Shown one piece after another: positions 33,701 to 48,700 of a stretch of DNA of 64,000 bases. Made by a program: the position numbers and the translations under genes. The notes under the pieces are model-generated. The model had not been told where the DNA came from and made no database searches. It was given only the letters and a program-made list of their open reading frames with translations. The stretch is from Pycnococcus provasolii (taxonomy: Eukaryota > Chlorophyta > Pseudoscourfieldiophyceae > Pseudoscourfieldiales): the NCBI GenBank assembly GCA_049487715.1, contig CP150572.1, positions 124,001-188,000 of the forward strand. Direction: 5' to 3'. Every line of letters starts with the position of its first letter. The first letter of the stretch is position 1.

Positions 33701-36700
33701 GTCTCGTGTCCTTGAGCGCGGGCGTGTCGACGGCGGCCTTCGAGTCGGGCGGGCTTGTGTCCGTGTCCGGCGGATCTGGCGCGTCGTCTGAGGGCGGCCG
33801 CGGCGGCGTGGTGACGCTGTCTGGCGGCTCCTCGCTCGGCGAGACGGGCTGCGTGCTGACGGAGTACAACTGCAGCGGCGTGATCGTGCCTTCGACGGTG
33901 TACGAGGCTGTGAAGCGCGGATGCACGCGCGACTGCTCGTTCTACGGCGCGGACACGCGCACGTTCATGTGCGGCACGATGCCGGTGAGCGTGGAGGAGC
34001 ACGCGCTTGTGCTCGGCGGATGCACGCAGTACTGCCTGGGCGGTGCCGTGGAGATGTCCGGCGGCGCCTCGTCTTCCGGCGTGGGTGGCGCGCTGACGCT
34101 TCTCGGCGGCTCGAGCTCGGGCGAGTCCGAGATGAGCCGCGGCGGCCACGTGGAGCTGGCGGCTGGCACGTCCGCGCGCGGCGTGGGCGGCAGCGTGCTT
34201 GTGAGCTCCGGCTTCAGCGAGACGGGCACGAGCGGCGAGGTGATCGTACGCAGCGATCGCTCGGGCGTATCGGGCACGAGCGGCGCGGTGCTTGTTGCGT
34301 CCGGCCAGTCATGCGCGGGCGACAGCGGGTCGCTGACGCTGATCAGCGGCGCGTCTACGGGCGGCGCTGGCGGCGACATTCGCGTGGCGGTTGGCTCGGG
34401 CGACACGGGCGACGGCGGCTCAGTGGTTGTGAGCGCTGGCGACACGAGCGCCTCGTACGCGAGCGGCGGCGACGTGTTCGTGAGCGCGGGCACCGGCACG
34501 GACCCGACGAGCGGCTCTGGCGGCTCCGTGAGCGTGCTCGGCGGTGAGGCGCTGGGCGAGACGGAGGGCGCGGGCGGCTCTGTGAGCGTGCTTGGCGGTC
34601 AGTCCGTGGGCGGCGTGGGCGGCAGCGTATCTGTGGTGAGCGGCCGCAGCGTGACAGGCACGAGCGGATCCGTGCTCGTGCACACGCAGGACGCGGGCGT
34701 GTCGGGCACGAGCGGTCCCGTGACTGTGGAGACGGGCACGTCTTCGGCGGGCGCTTCGGGCGCGGTGCACGTGACCACGGGCGACGCGCGCGGCGGCGCC
34801 GGCGGCGACATCGCCGTGCGTGTGGGCGCGGGCGACACGGGTCCTGGCGGCGTGCTGACGCTGTCTGCGGGCCTGACGACCGCGGCGAACGCGACGGGCG
34901 GCGCGATCGAGGTGACGGGCGGCTCTGCGACGAGCGCGCTCGGAGGCATCGGTGGCGGCGTTTCGGTGTCTGCAGGCTACGGCGCGGACACGGGCGGCGC
35001 GGTGGTAGTGTCTGGCGGCGCAGGCGCCTCGGGCGACAGCGGCGACGTGATCGTGCTCACGCCTGATGCGGGCACGAGCGGCGTGAGCGGCGCCTTGTCC
35101 CTGACGAGCGGCGCGTCGACGGCGGGCCGCAGCGGCTCAGTGTCGGTGGTGACGGGCGACGCCTCGGGCGGCGCTGCGGGCGACTTCACGGTGAGCGTCG
35201 GCGACGGCGACACCGGCGCGGGCGGTCTCGTGTCCTTGAGCGCGGGCGTGTCGACGGCGGCCTTCGAGTCGGGCGGGCTTGTGTCCGTGTCCGGCGGATC
35301 TGGCGCGTCGTCTGAGGGCGGCCGCGGCGGCGTGGTGACGCTGTCTGGCGGCTCCTCGCTCGGCGAGACGGGCTGCGTGCTGACGGAGTACAACTGCAGC
35401 GGCGTGATCGTGCCTTCGACGGTGTACGAGGCTGTGAAGCGCGGATGCACGCGCGACTGCTCGTTCTACGGCGCGGACACGCGCACGTTCATGTGCGGCA
35501 CGATGCCGGTGAGCGTGGAGGAGCACGCGCTTGTGCTCGGCGGATGCACGCAGTACTGCCTGGGCGGTGCCGTGGAGATGTCCGGCGGCGCCTCGTCTTC
35601 CGGCGTGGGTGGCGCGCTGACGCTTCTCGGCGGCTCGAGCTCGGGCGAGTCCGAGATGAGCCGCGGCGGCCACGTGGAGCTGGCGGCTGGCACGTCCGCG
35701 CGCGGCGTGGGCGGCAGCGTGCTTGTGAGCTCCGGCTTCAGCGAGACGGGCACGAGCGGCGAGGTGATCGTACGCAGCGATCGCTCGGGCGTATCGGGCA
35801 CGAGCGGCGCGGTGCTTGTTGCGTCCGGCCAGTCATGCGCGGGCGACAGCGGGTCGCTGACGCTGATCAGCGGCGCGTCTACGGGCGGCGCTGGCGGCGA
35901 CATTCGCGTGGCGGTTGGCTCGGGCGACACGGGCGACGGCGGCTCAGTGGTTGTGAGCGCTGGCGACACGAGCGCCTCGTACGCGAGCGGCGGCGACGTG
36001 TTCGTGAGCGCGGGCACCGGCACGGACCCGACGAGCGGCTCTGGCGGCTCCGTGAGCGTGCTCGGCGGTGAGGCGCTGGGCGAGACGGAGGGCGCGGGCG
36101 GCTCTGTGAGCGTGCTTGGCGGTCAGTCCGTGAGCGGCGTGGGCGGCAGCGTATCTGTGGTGAGCGGCCGCAGCGTGACAGGCACGAGCGGATCCGTGCT
36201 CGTGCACACGCAGGACGCGGGCGTGTCGGGCACGAGCGGTCCCGTGACTGTGGAGACGGGCACGTCTTCGGCGGGCGCTTCGGGCGCGGTGCACGTGACC
36301 ACGGGCGACGCGCGCGGCGGCGCCGGCGGCGACATCGCCGTGCGTGTGGGCGCGGGCGACACGGGTCCTGGCGGCGTGCTGACGCTGTCTGCGGGCCTGA
36401 CGACCGCGGCGAACGCGACGGGCGGCGCGATCGAGGTGACGGGCGGCTCTGCGACGAGCGCGCTCGGAGGCATCGGTGGCGGCGTTTCGGTGTCTGCAGG
36501 CTACGGCGCGGACACGGGCGGCGCGGTGGTAGTGTCTGGCGGCGCAGGCGCCTCGGGCGACAGCGGCGACGTGATCGTGCTCACGCCTGATGCGGGCACG
36601 AGCGGCGTGAGCGGCGCCTTGTCCCTGACGAGCGGCGCGTCGACGGCGGGCCGCAGCGGCTCAGTGTCGGTGGTGACGGGCGACGCCTCGGGCGGCGCTG

Positions 36701-39700
36701 CGGGCGACTTCACGGTGAGCGTCGGCGACGGCGACACCGGCGCGGGCGGTCTCGTGTCCTTGAGCGCGGGCGTGTCGACGGCGGCCTTCGAGTCGGGCGG
36801 GCTTGTGTCCGTGTCCGGCGGATCTGGCGCGTCGTCTGAGGGCGGCCGCGGCGGCGTGGTGACGCTGTCTGGCGGCTCCTCGCTCGGCGAGACGGGCTGC
36901 GTGCTGACGGAGTACAACTGCAGCGGCGTGATCGTGCCTTCGACGGTGTACGAGGCTGTGAAGCGCGGATGCACGCGCGACTGCTCGTTCTACGGCGCGG
37001 ACACGCGCACGTTCATGTGCGGCACGATGCCGGTGAGCGCGGATGAGCACGCGCTTGTGCTCGGCGGATGCACGCAGTACTGCCTGGGCGGTGCCGTGGA
37101 GATGTCCGGCGGCGCCTCGTCTTCCGGCGTGGGTGGCGCGCTGACGCTTCTCGGCGGCTCGAGCTCGGGCGAGTCCGAGATGAGCCGCGGCGGCCACGTG
37201 GAGCTGGCGGCTGGCACGTCCGCGCGCGGCGTGGGCGGCAGCGTGCTTGTGAGCTCCGGCTTCAGCGAGACGGGCACGAGCGGCGAGGTGATCGTACGCA
37301 GCGATCGCTCGGGCGTATCGGGCACGAGCGGCGCGGTGCTTGTTGCGTCCGGCCAGTCATGCGCGGGCGACAGCGGGTCGCTGACGCTGATCAGCGGCGC
37401 GTCTACGGGCGGCGCTGGCGGCGACATTCGCGTGGCGGTTGGCTCGGGCGACACGGGCGACGGCGGCTCAGTGGTTGTGAGCGCTGGCGACACGAGCGCC
37501 TCGTACGCGAGCGGCGGCGACGTGTTCGTGAGCGCGGGCACCGGCACGGACACGACGAGCGGCTCTGGCGGCTCCGTGAGCGTGCTCGGCGGTGAGGCGC
37601 TGGGCGAGACGGAGGGCGCGGGCGGCTCTGTGAGCGTGCTTGGCGGTCAGTCCGTGGGCGGCGTGGGCGGCAGCGTATCTGTGGTGAGCGGCCGCAGCGT
37701 GACAGGCACGAGCGGATCCGTGCTCGTGCACACGCAGGACGCGGGCGTGTCGGGCACGAGCGGTCCCGTGACTGTGGAGACGGGCACGTCTTCGGCGGGC
37801 GCTTCGGGCGCGGTGCACGTGACCACGGGCGACGCGCGCGGCGGCGCCGGCGGCGACATCGCCGTGCGTGTGGGCGCGGGCGACACGGGTCCTGGCGGCG
37901 TGCTGACGCTGTCTGCGGGCCTGACGACCGCGGCGAACGCGACGGGCGGCGCGATCGAGGTGACGGGCGGCTCTGCGACGAGCGCGCTCGGAGGCATCGG
38001 TGGCGGCGTTTCGGTGTCTGCAGGCTACGGCGCGGACACGGGCGGCGCGGTGGTAGTGTCTGGCGGCGCAGGCGCCTCGGGCGACAGCGGCGACGTGATC
38101 GTGCTCACGCCTGATGCGGGCACGAGCGGCGTGAGCGGCGCCTTGTCCCTGACGAGCGGCGCGTCGACGGCAGGCCGCAGCGGCTCAGTGTCGGTGGTGA
38201 CGGGCGACGCCTCGGGCGGCGCTGCGGGCGACTTCACGGTGAGCGTCGGCGACGGCGACACCGGCGCGGGCGGTCTCGTGTCCTTGAGCGCGGGCGTGTC
38301 GACGGCGGCCTTCGAGTCGGGCGGGCTTGTGTCCGTGTCCGGCGGATCTGGCGCGTCGTCTGAGGGCGGCCGCGGCGGCGTGGTGACGCTGTCTGGCGGC
38401 TCCTCGCTCGGCGAGACGGGCTGCGTGCTGACGGAGTACAACTGCAGCGGCGTGATCGTGCCTTCGACGGTGTACGAGGCTGTGAAGCGCGGATGCACGC
38501 GCGACTGCTCGTTCTACGGCGCGGACACGCGCACGTTCATGTGCGGCACGATGCCGGTGAGCGCGGATGAGCACGCGCTTGTGCTCGGCGGATGCACGCA
38601 GTACTGCCTGGGCGGTGCCGTGGAGATGTCCGGCGGCGCCTCGTCTTCCGGCGTGGGTGGCGCGCTGACGCTTCTCGGCGGCTCGAGCTCGGGCGAGTCC
38701 GAGATGAGCCGCGGCGGCCACGTGGAGCTGGCGGCTGGCACGTCCGCGCGCGGCGTGGGCGGCAGCGTGCTTGTGAGCTCCGGCTTCAGCGAGACGGGCA
38801 CGAGCGGCGAGGTGATCGTACGCAGCGATCGCTCGGGCGTATCGGGCACGAGCGGCGCGGTGCTTGTTGCGTCCGGCCAGTCATGCGCGGGCGACAGCGG
38901 GTCGCTGACGCTGATCAGCGGCGCGTCTACGGGCGGCGCTGGCGGCGACATTCGCGTGGCGGTTGGCTCGGGCGACACGGGCGACGGCGGCTCAGTGGTT
39001 GTGAGCGCTGGCGACACGAGCGCCTCGTACGCGAGCGGCGGCGACGTGTTCGTGAGCGCGGGCACCGGCACGGACCCGACGAGCGGCTCTGGCGGCTCCG
39101 TGAGCGTGCTCGGCGGTGAGGCGCTGGGCGAGACGGAGGGCGCGGGCGGCTCTGTGAGCGTGCTTGGCGGTCAGTCCGTGAGCGGCGTGGGCGGCAGCGT
39201 ATCTGTGGTGAGCGGCCGCAGCGTGACAGGCACGAGCGGATCCGTGCTCGTGCACACGCAGGACGCGGGCGTGTCGGGCACGAGCGGTCCCGTGACTGTG
39301 GAGACGGGCACGTCTTCGGCGGGCGCTTCGGGCGCGGTGCACGTGACCACGGGCGACGCGCGCGGCGGCGCCGGCGGCGACATCGCCGTGCGTGTGGGCG
39401 CGGGCGACACGGGTCCTGGCGGCGTGCTGACGCTGTCTGCGGGCCTGACGACCGCGGCGAACGCGACGGGCGGCGCGATCGAGGTGACGGGCGGCTCTGC
39501 GACGAGCGCGCTCGGAGGCATCGGTGGCGGCGTTTCGGTGTCTGCAGGCTACGGCGCGGACACGGGCGGCGCGGTGGTAGTGTCTGGCGGCGCAGGCGCC
39601 TCGGGCGACAGCGGCGACGTGATCGTGCTCACGCCTGATGCGGGCACGAGCGGCGTGAGCGGCGCCTTGTCCCTGACGAGCGGCGCGTCGACGGCAGGCC

Positions 39701-42700
39701 GCAGCGGCTCAGTGTCGGTGGTGACGGGCGACGCCTCGGGCGGCGCTGCGGGCGACTTCACGGTGAGCGTCGGCGACGGCGACACCGGCGCGGGCGGTCT
39801 CGTGTCCTTGAGCGCGGGCGTGTCGACGGCGGCCTTCGAGTCGGGCGGGCTTGTGTCCGTATCCGGCGGATCTGGCGCGTCGTCTGAGGGCGGCCGCGGC
39901 GGCGTGGTGACGCTGTCTGGCGGCTCCTCGCTCGGCGAGACGGGCTGCGTGCTGACGGAGTACAACTGCAGCGGCGTGATCGTGCCTTCGACGGTGTACG
40001 AGGCTGTGAAGCGCGGATGCACGCGCGACTGCTCGTTCTACGGCGCGGACACGCACACGTTCATGTGCGGCACGATGCCGGTGAGCGCGGATGAGCACGC
40101 GCTTGTGCTCGGCGGATGCACGCAGTACTGCCTGGGCGGTGCCGTGGAGATGTCCGGCGGCGCCTCGTCTTCCGGCGTGGGTGGCGCGCTGACGCTTCTC
40201 GGCGGCTCGAGCTCGGGCGAGTCCGAGATGAGCCGCGGCGGCCACGTGGAGCTGGCGGCTGGCACGTCCGCGCGCGGCGTGGGCGGCAGCGTGCTTGTGA
40301 GCTCCGGCTTCAGCGAGACGGGCACGAGCGGCGAGGTGATCGTACGCAGCGATCGCTCGGGCGTATCGGGCACGAGCGGCGCGGTGCTTGTTGCGTCCGG
40401 CCAGTCATGCGCGGGCGACAGCGGGTCGCTGACGCTGATCAGCGGCGCGTCTACGGGCGGCGCTGGCGGCGACATTCGCGTGGCGGTTGGCTCGGGCGAC
40501 ACGGGCGACGGCGGCTCAGTGGTTGTGAGCGCTGGCGACACGAGCGCCTCGTACGCGAGCGGCGGCGACGTGTTCGTGAGCGCGGGCACCGGCACGGACA
40601 CGACGAGCGGCTCTGGCGGCTCCGTGAGCGTGCTCGGCGGTGAGGCGCTGGGCGAGACGGAGGGCGCGGGCGGCTCTGTGAGCGTGCTTGGCGGTCAGTC
40701 TGTGGGCGGCGTGGGCGGCAGCGTATCTGTGGTGAGCGGCCGCAGCGTGACAGGCACGAGCGGATCCGTGCTCGTGCACACGCAGGACGCGGGCGTGTCG
40801 GGCACGAGCGGTCCCGTGACTGTGGAGACGGGCACGTCTTCGGCGGGCGCTTCGGGCGCGGTGCACGTGACCACGGGCGACGCGCGCGGCGGCGCCGGCG
40901 GCGACATCGCCGTGCGTGTGGGCGCGGGCGACACGGGTCCTGGCGGCGTGCTGACGCTGTCTGCGGGCCTGACGACCGCGGCGAACGCGACGGGCGGCGC
41001 GATCGAGGTGACGGGCGGCTCTGCGACGAGCGCGCTCGGAGGCATCGGTGGCGGCGTTTCGGTGTCTGCAGGCTACGGCGCGGACACGGGCGGCGCGGTG
41101 GTAGTGTCTGGCGGCGCAGGCGCCTCGGGCGACAGCGGCGACGTGATCGTGCTCACGCCTGATGCGGGCACGAGCGGCGTGAGCGGCGCCTTGTCCCTGA
41201 CGAGCGGCGCGTCGACGGCAGGCCGCAGCGGCTCAGTGTCGGTGGTGACGGGCGACGCCTCGGGCGGCGCTGCGGGCGACTTCACGGTGAGCGTCGGCGA
41301 CGGCGACACCGGCGCGGGCGGTCTCGTGTCCTTGAGCGCGGGCGTGTCGACGGCGGCCTTCGAGTCGGGCGGGCTTGTGTCCGTATCCGGCGGATCTGGC
41401 GCGTCGTCTGAGGGCGGCCGCGGCGGCGTGGTGACGCTGTCTGGCGGCTCCTCGCTCGGCGAGACGGGCTGCGTGCTGACGGAGTACAACTGCAGCGGCG
41501 TGATCGTGCCTTCGACGGTGTACGAGGCTGTGAAGCGCGGATGCACGCGCGACTGCTCGTTCTACGGCGCGGACACGCACACGTTCATGTGCGGCACGAT
41601 GCCGGTGAGCGCGGATGAGCACGCGCTTGTGCTCGGCGGATGCACGCAGTACTGCCTGGGCGGTGCCGTGGAGATGTCCGGCGGCGCCTCGTCTTCCGGC
41701 GTGGGTGGCGCGCTGACGCTTCTCGGCGGCTCGAGCTCGGGCGAGTCCGAGATGAGCCGCGGCGGCCACGTGGAGCTGGCGGCTGGCACGTCCGCGCGCG
41801 GCGTGGGCGGCAGCGTGCTTGTGAGCTCCGGCTTCAGCGAGACGGGCACGAGCGGCGAGGTGATCGTACGCAGCGATCGCTCGGGCGTATCGGGCACGAG
41901 CGGCGCGGTGCTTGTTGCGTCCGGCCAGTCATGCGCGGGCGACAGCGGGTCGCTGACGCTGATCAGCGGCGCGTCTACGGGCGGCGCTGGCGGCGACATT
42001 CGCGTGGCGGTTGGCTCGGGCGACACGGGCGACGGCGGCTCAGTGGTTGTGAGCGCTGGCGACACGAGCGCCTCGTACGCGAGCGGCGGCGACGTGTTCG
42101 TGAGCGCGGGCACCGGCACGGACACGACGAGCGGCTCTGGCGGCTCCGTGAGCGTGCTCGGCGGTGAGGCGCTGGGCGAGACGGAGGGCGCGGGCGGCTC
42201 TGTGAGCGTGCTTGGCGGTCAGTCCGTGGGCGGCGTGGGCGGCAGCGTATCTGTGGTGAGCGGCCGCAGCGTGACAGGCACGAGCGGATCCGTGCTCGTG
42301 CACACGCAGGACGCGGGCGTGTCGGGCACGAGCGGTCCCGTGACTGTGGAGACGGGCACGTCTTCGGCGGGCGCTTCGGGCGCGGTGCACGTGACCACGG
42401 GCGACGCGCGCGGCGGCGCCGGCGGCGACATCGCCGTGCGTGTGGGCGCGGGCGACACGGGTCCTGGCGGCGTGCTGACGCTGTCTGCGGGCCTGACGAC
42501 CGCGGCGAACGCGACGGGCGGCGCGATCGAGGTGACGGGCGGCTCTGCGACGAGCGCGCTCGGAGGCATCGGTGGCGGCGTTTCGGTGTCTGCAGGCTAC
42601 GGCGCGGACACGGGCGGCGTGGTGGTAGTGTCTGGCGGCGCAGGCGCCTCGGGCGACAGCGGCGACGTGATCGTGCTCACGCCTGATGCGGGCACGAGCG

Positions 42701-45700
42701 GCGTGAGCGGCGCCTTGTCCCTGACGAGCGGCGCGTCGACGGCAGGCCGCAGCGGCTCAGTGTCGGTGGTGACGGGCGACGCCTCGGGCGGCGCTGCGGG
42801 CGACTTCACGGTGAGCGTCGGCGACGGCGACACCGGCGCGGGCGGTCTCGTGTCCTTGAGCGCGGGCGTGTCGACGGCGGCCTTCGAGTCGGGCGGGCTT
42901 GTGTCCGTATCCGGCGGATCTGGCGCGTCGTCTGAGGGCGGCCGCGGCGGCGTGGTGACGCTGTCTGGCGGCTCCTCGCTCGGCGAGACGGGCTGCGTGC
43001 TGACGGAGTACAACTGCAGCGGCGTGATCGTGCCTTCGACGGTGTACGAGGCTGTGAAGCGCGGATGCACGCGCGACTGCTCGTTCTACGGCGCGGACAC
43101 GCACACGTTCATGTGCGGCACGATGCCGGTGAGCGTGGATGAGCACGCGCTTGTGCTCGGCGGATGCACGCAGTACTGCCTGGGCGGTGCCGTGGAGATG
43201 TCCGGCGGCGCCTCGTCTTCCGGCGTGGGTGGCGCGCTGACGCTTCTCGGCGGCTCGAGCTCGGGCGAGTCCGAGATGAGCCGCGGCGGCCACGTGGAGC
43301 TGGCGGCTGGCACGTCCGCGCGCGGCGTGGGCGGCAGCGTGCTTGTGAGCTCCGGCTTCAGCGAGACGGGCACGAGCGGCGAGGTGATCGTACGCAGCGA
43401 TCGCTCGGGCGTATCGGGCACGAGCGGCGCGGTGCTTGTTGCGTCCGGCCAGTCATGCGCGGGCGACAGCGGGTCGCTGACGCTGATCAGCGGCGCGTCT
43501 ACGGGCGGCGCTGGCGGCGACATTCGCGTGGCGGTTGGCTCGGGCGACACGGGCGACGGCGGCTCAGTGGTTGTGAGCGCTGGCGACACGAGCGCCTCGT
43601 ACGCGAGCGGCGGCGACGTGTTCGTGAGCGCGGGCACCGGCACGGACACGACGAGCGGCTCTGGCGGCTCCGTGAGCGTGCTCGGCGGTGAGGCGCTGGG
43701 CGAGACGGAGGGCGCGGGCGGCTCTGTGAGCGTGCTTGGCGGTCAGTCCGTGGGCGGCGTGGGCGGCAGCGTATCTGTGGTGAGCGGCCGCAGCGTGACA
43801 GGCACGAGCGGATCCGTGCTCGTGCACACGCAGGACGCGGGCGTGTCGGGCACGAGCGGTCCCGTGACTGTGGAGACGGGCACGTCTTCGGCGGGCGCTT
43901 CGGGCGCGGTGCACGTGACCACGGGCGACGCGCGCGGCGGCGCCGGCGGCGACATCGCCGTGCGTGTGGGCGCGGGCGACACGGGTCCTGGCGGCGTGCT
44001 GACGCTGTCTGCGGGCCTGACGACCGCGGCGAACGCGACGGGCGGCGCGATCGAGGTGACGGGCGGCTCTGCGACGAGCGCGCTCGGAGGCATCGGTGGC
44101 GGCGTTTCGGTGTCTGCAGGCTACGGCGCGGACACGGGCGGCGCGGTGGTAGTGTCTGGCGGCGCAGGCGCCTCGGGCGACAGCGGCGACGTGATCGTGC
44201 TCACGCCTGATGCGGGCACGAGCGGCGTGAGCGGCGCCTTGTCCCTGACGAGCGGCGCGTCGACGGCAGGCCGCAGCGGCTCAGTGTCGGTGGTGACGGG
44301 CGACGCCTCGGGCGGCGCTGCGGGCGACTTCACGGTGAGCGTCGGCGACGGCGACACCGGCGCGGGCGGTCTCGTGTCCTTGAGCGCGGGCGTGTCGACG
44401 GCGGCCTTCGAGTCGGGCGGGCTTGTGTCCGTGTCCGGCGGATCTGGCGCGTCGTCTGAGGGCGGCCGCGGCGGCGTGGTGACGCTGTCTGGCGGCTCCT
44501 CGCTCGGCGAGACGGGCTGCGTGCTGACGGAGTACAACTGCAGCGGCGTGATCGTGCCTTCGACGGTGTACGAGGCTGTGAAGCGCGGATGCACGCGCGA
44601 CTGCTCGTTCTACGGCGCGGACACGCACACGTTCATGTGCGGCACGATGCCGGTGAGCGCGGATGAGCACGCGCTTGTGCTCGGCGGATGCACGCAGTAC
44701 TGCCTGGGCGGTGCCGTGGAGATGTCCGGCGGCGCCTCGTCTTCCGGCGTGGGTGGCGCGCTGACGCTTCTCGGCGGCTCGAGCTCGGGCGAGTCCGAGA
44801 TGAGCCGCGGCGGCCACGTGGAGCTGGCGGCTGGCACGTCCGCGCGCGGCGTGGGCGGCAGCGTGCTTGTGAGCTCCGGCTTCAGCGAGACGGGCACGAG
44901 CGGCGAGGTGATCGTACGCAGCGATCGCTCGGGCGTATCGGGCACGAGCGGCGCGGTGCTTGTTGCGTCCGGCCAGTCATGCGCGGGCGACAGCGGGTCG
45001 CTGACGCTGATCAGCGGCGCGTCTACGGGCGGCGCTGGCGGCGACATTCGCGTGGCGGTTGGCTCGGGCGACACGGGCGACGGCGGCTCAGTGGTTGTGA
45101 GCGCTGGCGACACGAGCGCCTCGTACGCGAGCGGCGGCGACGTGTTCGTGAGCGCGGGCACCGGCACGGACACGACGAGCGGCTCTGGCGGCTCCGTGAG
45201 CGTGCTCGGCGGTGAGGCGCTGGGCGAGACGGAGGGCGCGGGCGGCTCTGTGAGCGTGCTTGGCGGTCAGTCCGTGGGCGGCGTGGGCGGCAGCGTATCT
45301 GTGGTGAGCGGCCGCAGCGTGACAGGCACGAGCGGATCCGTGCTCGTGCACACGCAGGACGCGGGCGTGTCGGGCACGAGCGGTCCCGTGACTGTGGAGA
45401 CGGGCACGTCTTCGGCGGGCGCTTCGGGCGCGGTGCACGTGACCACGGGCGACGCGCGCGGCGGCGCCGGCGGCGACATCGCCGTGCGTGTGGGCGCGGG
45501 CGACACGGGTCCTGGCGGCGTGCTGACGCTGTCTGCGGGCCTGACGACCGCGGCGAACGCGACGGGCGGCGCGATCGAGGTGACGGGCGGCTCTGCGACG
45601 AGCGCGCTCGGAGGCATCGGTGGCGGCGTTTCGGTGTCTGCAGGCTACGGCGCGGACACGGGCGGCGCGGTGGTAGTGTCTGGCGGCGCAGGCGCCTCGG

Positions 45701-48700
45701 GCGACAGCGGCGACGTGATCGTGCTCACGCCTGATGCGGGCACGAGCGGCGTGAGCGGCGCCTTGTCCCTGACGAGCGGCGCGTCGACGGCAGGCCGCAG
45801 CGGCTCAGTGTCGGTGGTGACGGGCGACGCCTCGGGCGGCGCTGCGGGCGACTTCACGGTGAGCGTCGGCGACGGCGACACCGGCGCGGGCGGTCTCGTG
45901 TCCTTGAGCGCGGGCGTGTCGACGGCGGCCTTCGAGTCGGGCGGGCTTGTGTCCGTGTCCGGCGGATCTGGCGCGTCGTCTGAGGGCGGCCGCGGCGGCG
46001 TGGTGACGCTGTCTGGCGGCTCCTCGCTCGGCGAGACGGGCTGCGTGCTGACGGAGTACAACTGCAGCGGCGTGATCGTGCCTTCGACGGTGTACGAGGC
46101 TGTGAAGCGCGGATGCACGCGCGACTGCTCGTTCTACGGCGCGGACACGCACACGTTCATGTGCGGCACGATGCCGGTGAGCGCGGATGAGCACGCGCTT
46201 GTGCTCGGCGGATGCACGCAGTACTGCCTGGGCGGTGCCGTGGAGATGTCCGGCGGCGCCTCGTCTTCCGGCGTGGGTGGCGCGCTGACGCTTCTCGGCG
46301 GCTCGAGCTCGGGCGAGTCCGAGATGAGCCGCGGCGGCCACGTGGAGCTGGCGGCTGGCACGTCCGCGCGCGGCGTGGGCGGCAGCGTGCTTGTGAGCTC
46401 CGGCTTCAGCGAGACGGGCACGAGCGGCGAGGTGATCGTACGCAGCGATCGCTCGGGCGTATCGGGCACGAGCGGCGCGGTGCTTGTTGCGTCCGGCCAG
46501 TCATGCGCGGGCGACAGCGGGTCGCTGACGCTGATCAGCGGCGCGTCTACGGGCGGCGCTGGCGGCGACATTCGCGTGGCGGTTGGCTCGGGCGACACGG
46601 GCGACGGCGGCTCAGTGGTTGTGAGCGCTGGCGACACGAGCGCCTCGTACGCGAGCGGCGGCGACGTGTTCGTGAGCGCGGGCACCGGCACGGACACGAC
46701 GAGCGGCTCTGGCGGCTCCGTGAGCGTGCTCGGCGGTGAGGCGCTGGGCGAGACGGAGGGCGCGGGCGGCTCTGTGAGCGTGCTTGGCGGTCAGTCTGTG
46801 GGCGGCGTGGGCGGCAGCGTATCTGTGGTGAGCGGCCGCAGCGTGACAGGCACGAGCGGATCCGTGCTCGTGCACACGCAGGACGCGGGCGTGTCGGGCA
46901 CGAGCGGTCCCGTGACTGTGGAGACGGGCACGTCTTCGGCGGGCGCTTCGGGCGCGGTGCACGTGACCACGGGCGACGCGCGCGGCGGCGCCGGCGGCGA
47001 CATCGCCGTGCGTGTGGGCGCGGGCGACACGGGTCCTGGCGGCGTGCTGACGCTGTCTGCGGGCCTGACGACCGCGGCGAACGCGACGGGCGGCGCGATC
47101 GAGGTGACGGGCGGCTCTGCGACGAGCGCGCTCGGAGGCATCGGTGGCGGCGTTTCGGTGTCTGCAGGCTACGGCGCGGACACGGGCGGCGCGGTGGTAG
47201 TGTCTGGCGGCGCAGGCGCCTCGGGCGACAGCGGCGACGTGATCGTGCTCACGCCTGATGCGGGCACGAGCGGCGTGAGCGGCGCCTTGTCCCTGACGAG
47301 CGGCGCGTCGACGGCAGGCCGCAGCGGCTCAGTGTCGGTGGTGACGGGCGACGCCTCGGGCGGCGCTGCGGGCGACTTCACGGTGAGCGTCGGCGACGGC
47401 GACACCGGCGCGGGCGGTCTCGTGTCCTTGAGCGCGGGCGTGTCGACGGCGGCCTTCGAGTCGGGCGGGCTTGTGTCCGTGTCCGGCGGATCTGGCGCGT
47501 CGTCTGAGGGCGGCCGCGGCGGCGTGGTGACGCTGTCTGGCGGCTCCTCGCTCGGCGAGACGGGCTGCGTGCTGACGGAGTACAACTGCAGCGGCGTGAT
47601 CGTGCCTTCGACGGTGTACGAGGCTGTGAAGCGCGGATGCACGCGCGACTGCTCGTTCTACGGCGCGGACACGCACACGTTCATGTGCGGCACGATGCCG
47701 GTGAGCGCGGATGAGCACGCGCTTGTGCTCGGCGGATGCACGCAGTACTGCCTGGGCGGTGCCGTGGAGATGTCCGGCGGCGCCTCGTCTTCCGGCGTGG
47801 GTGGCGCGCTGACGCTTCTCGGCGGCTCGAGCTCGGGCGAGTCCGAGATGAGCCGCGGCGGCCACGTGGAGCTGGCGGCTGGCACGTCCGCGCGCGGCGT
47901 GGGCGGCAGCGTGCTTGTGAGCTCCGGCTTCAGCGAGACGGGCACGAGCGGCGAGGTGATCGTACGCAGCGATCGCTCGGGCGTATCGGGCACGAGCGGC
48001 GCGGTGCTTGTTGCGTCCGGCCAGTCATGCGCGGGCGACAGCGGGTCGCTGACGCTGATCAGCGGCGCGTCTACGGGCGGTGCTGGCGGCGACATTCGCG
48101 TGGCGGTTGGCTCGGGCGACACGGGCGACGGCGGCTCAGTGGTTGTGAGCGCTGGCGACACGAGCGCCTCGTACGCGAGCGGCGGCGACGTGTTCGTGAG
48201 CGCGGGCACCGGCACGGACACGACGAGCGGCTCTGGCGGCTCCGTGAGCGTGCTCGGCGGTGAGGCGCTGGGCGAGACGGAGGGCGCGGGCGGCTCTGTG
48301 AGCGTGCTTGGCGGTCAGTCCGTGGGCGGCGTGGGCGGCAGCGTATCTGTGGTGAGCGGCCGCAGCGTGACAGGCACGAGCGGATCCGTGCTCGTGCACA
48401 CGCAGGACGCGGGCGTGTCGGGCACGAGCGGTCCCGTGACTGTGGAGACGGGCACGTCTTCGGCGGGCGCTTCGGGCGCGGTGCACGTGACCACGGGCGA
48501 CGCGCGCGGCGGCGCCGGCGGCGACATCGCCGTGCGTGTGGGCGCGGGCGACACGGGTCCTGGCGGCGTGCTGACGCTGTCTGCGGGCCTGACGACCGCG
48601 GCGAACGCGACGGGCGGCGCGATCGAGGTGACGGGCGGCTCTGCGACGAGCGCGCTCGGAGGCATCGGTGGCGGCGTTTCGGTGTCTGCAGGCTACGGCG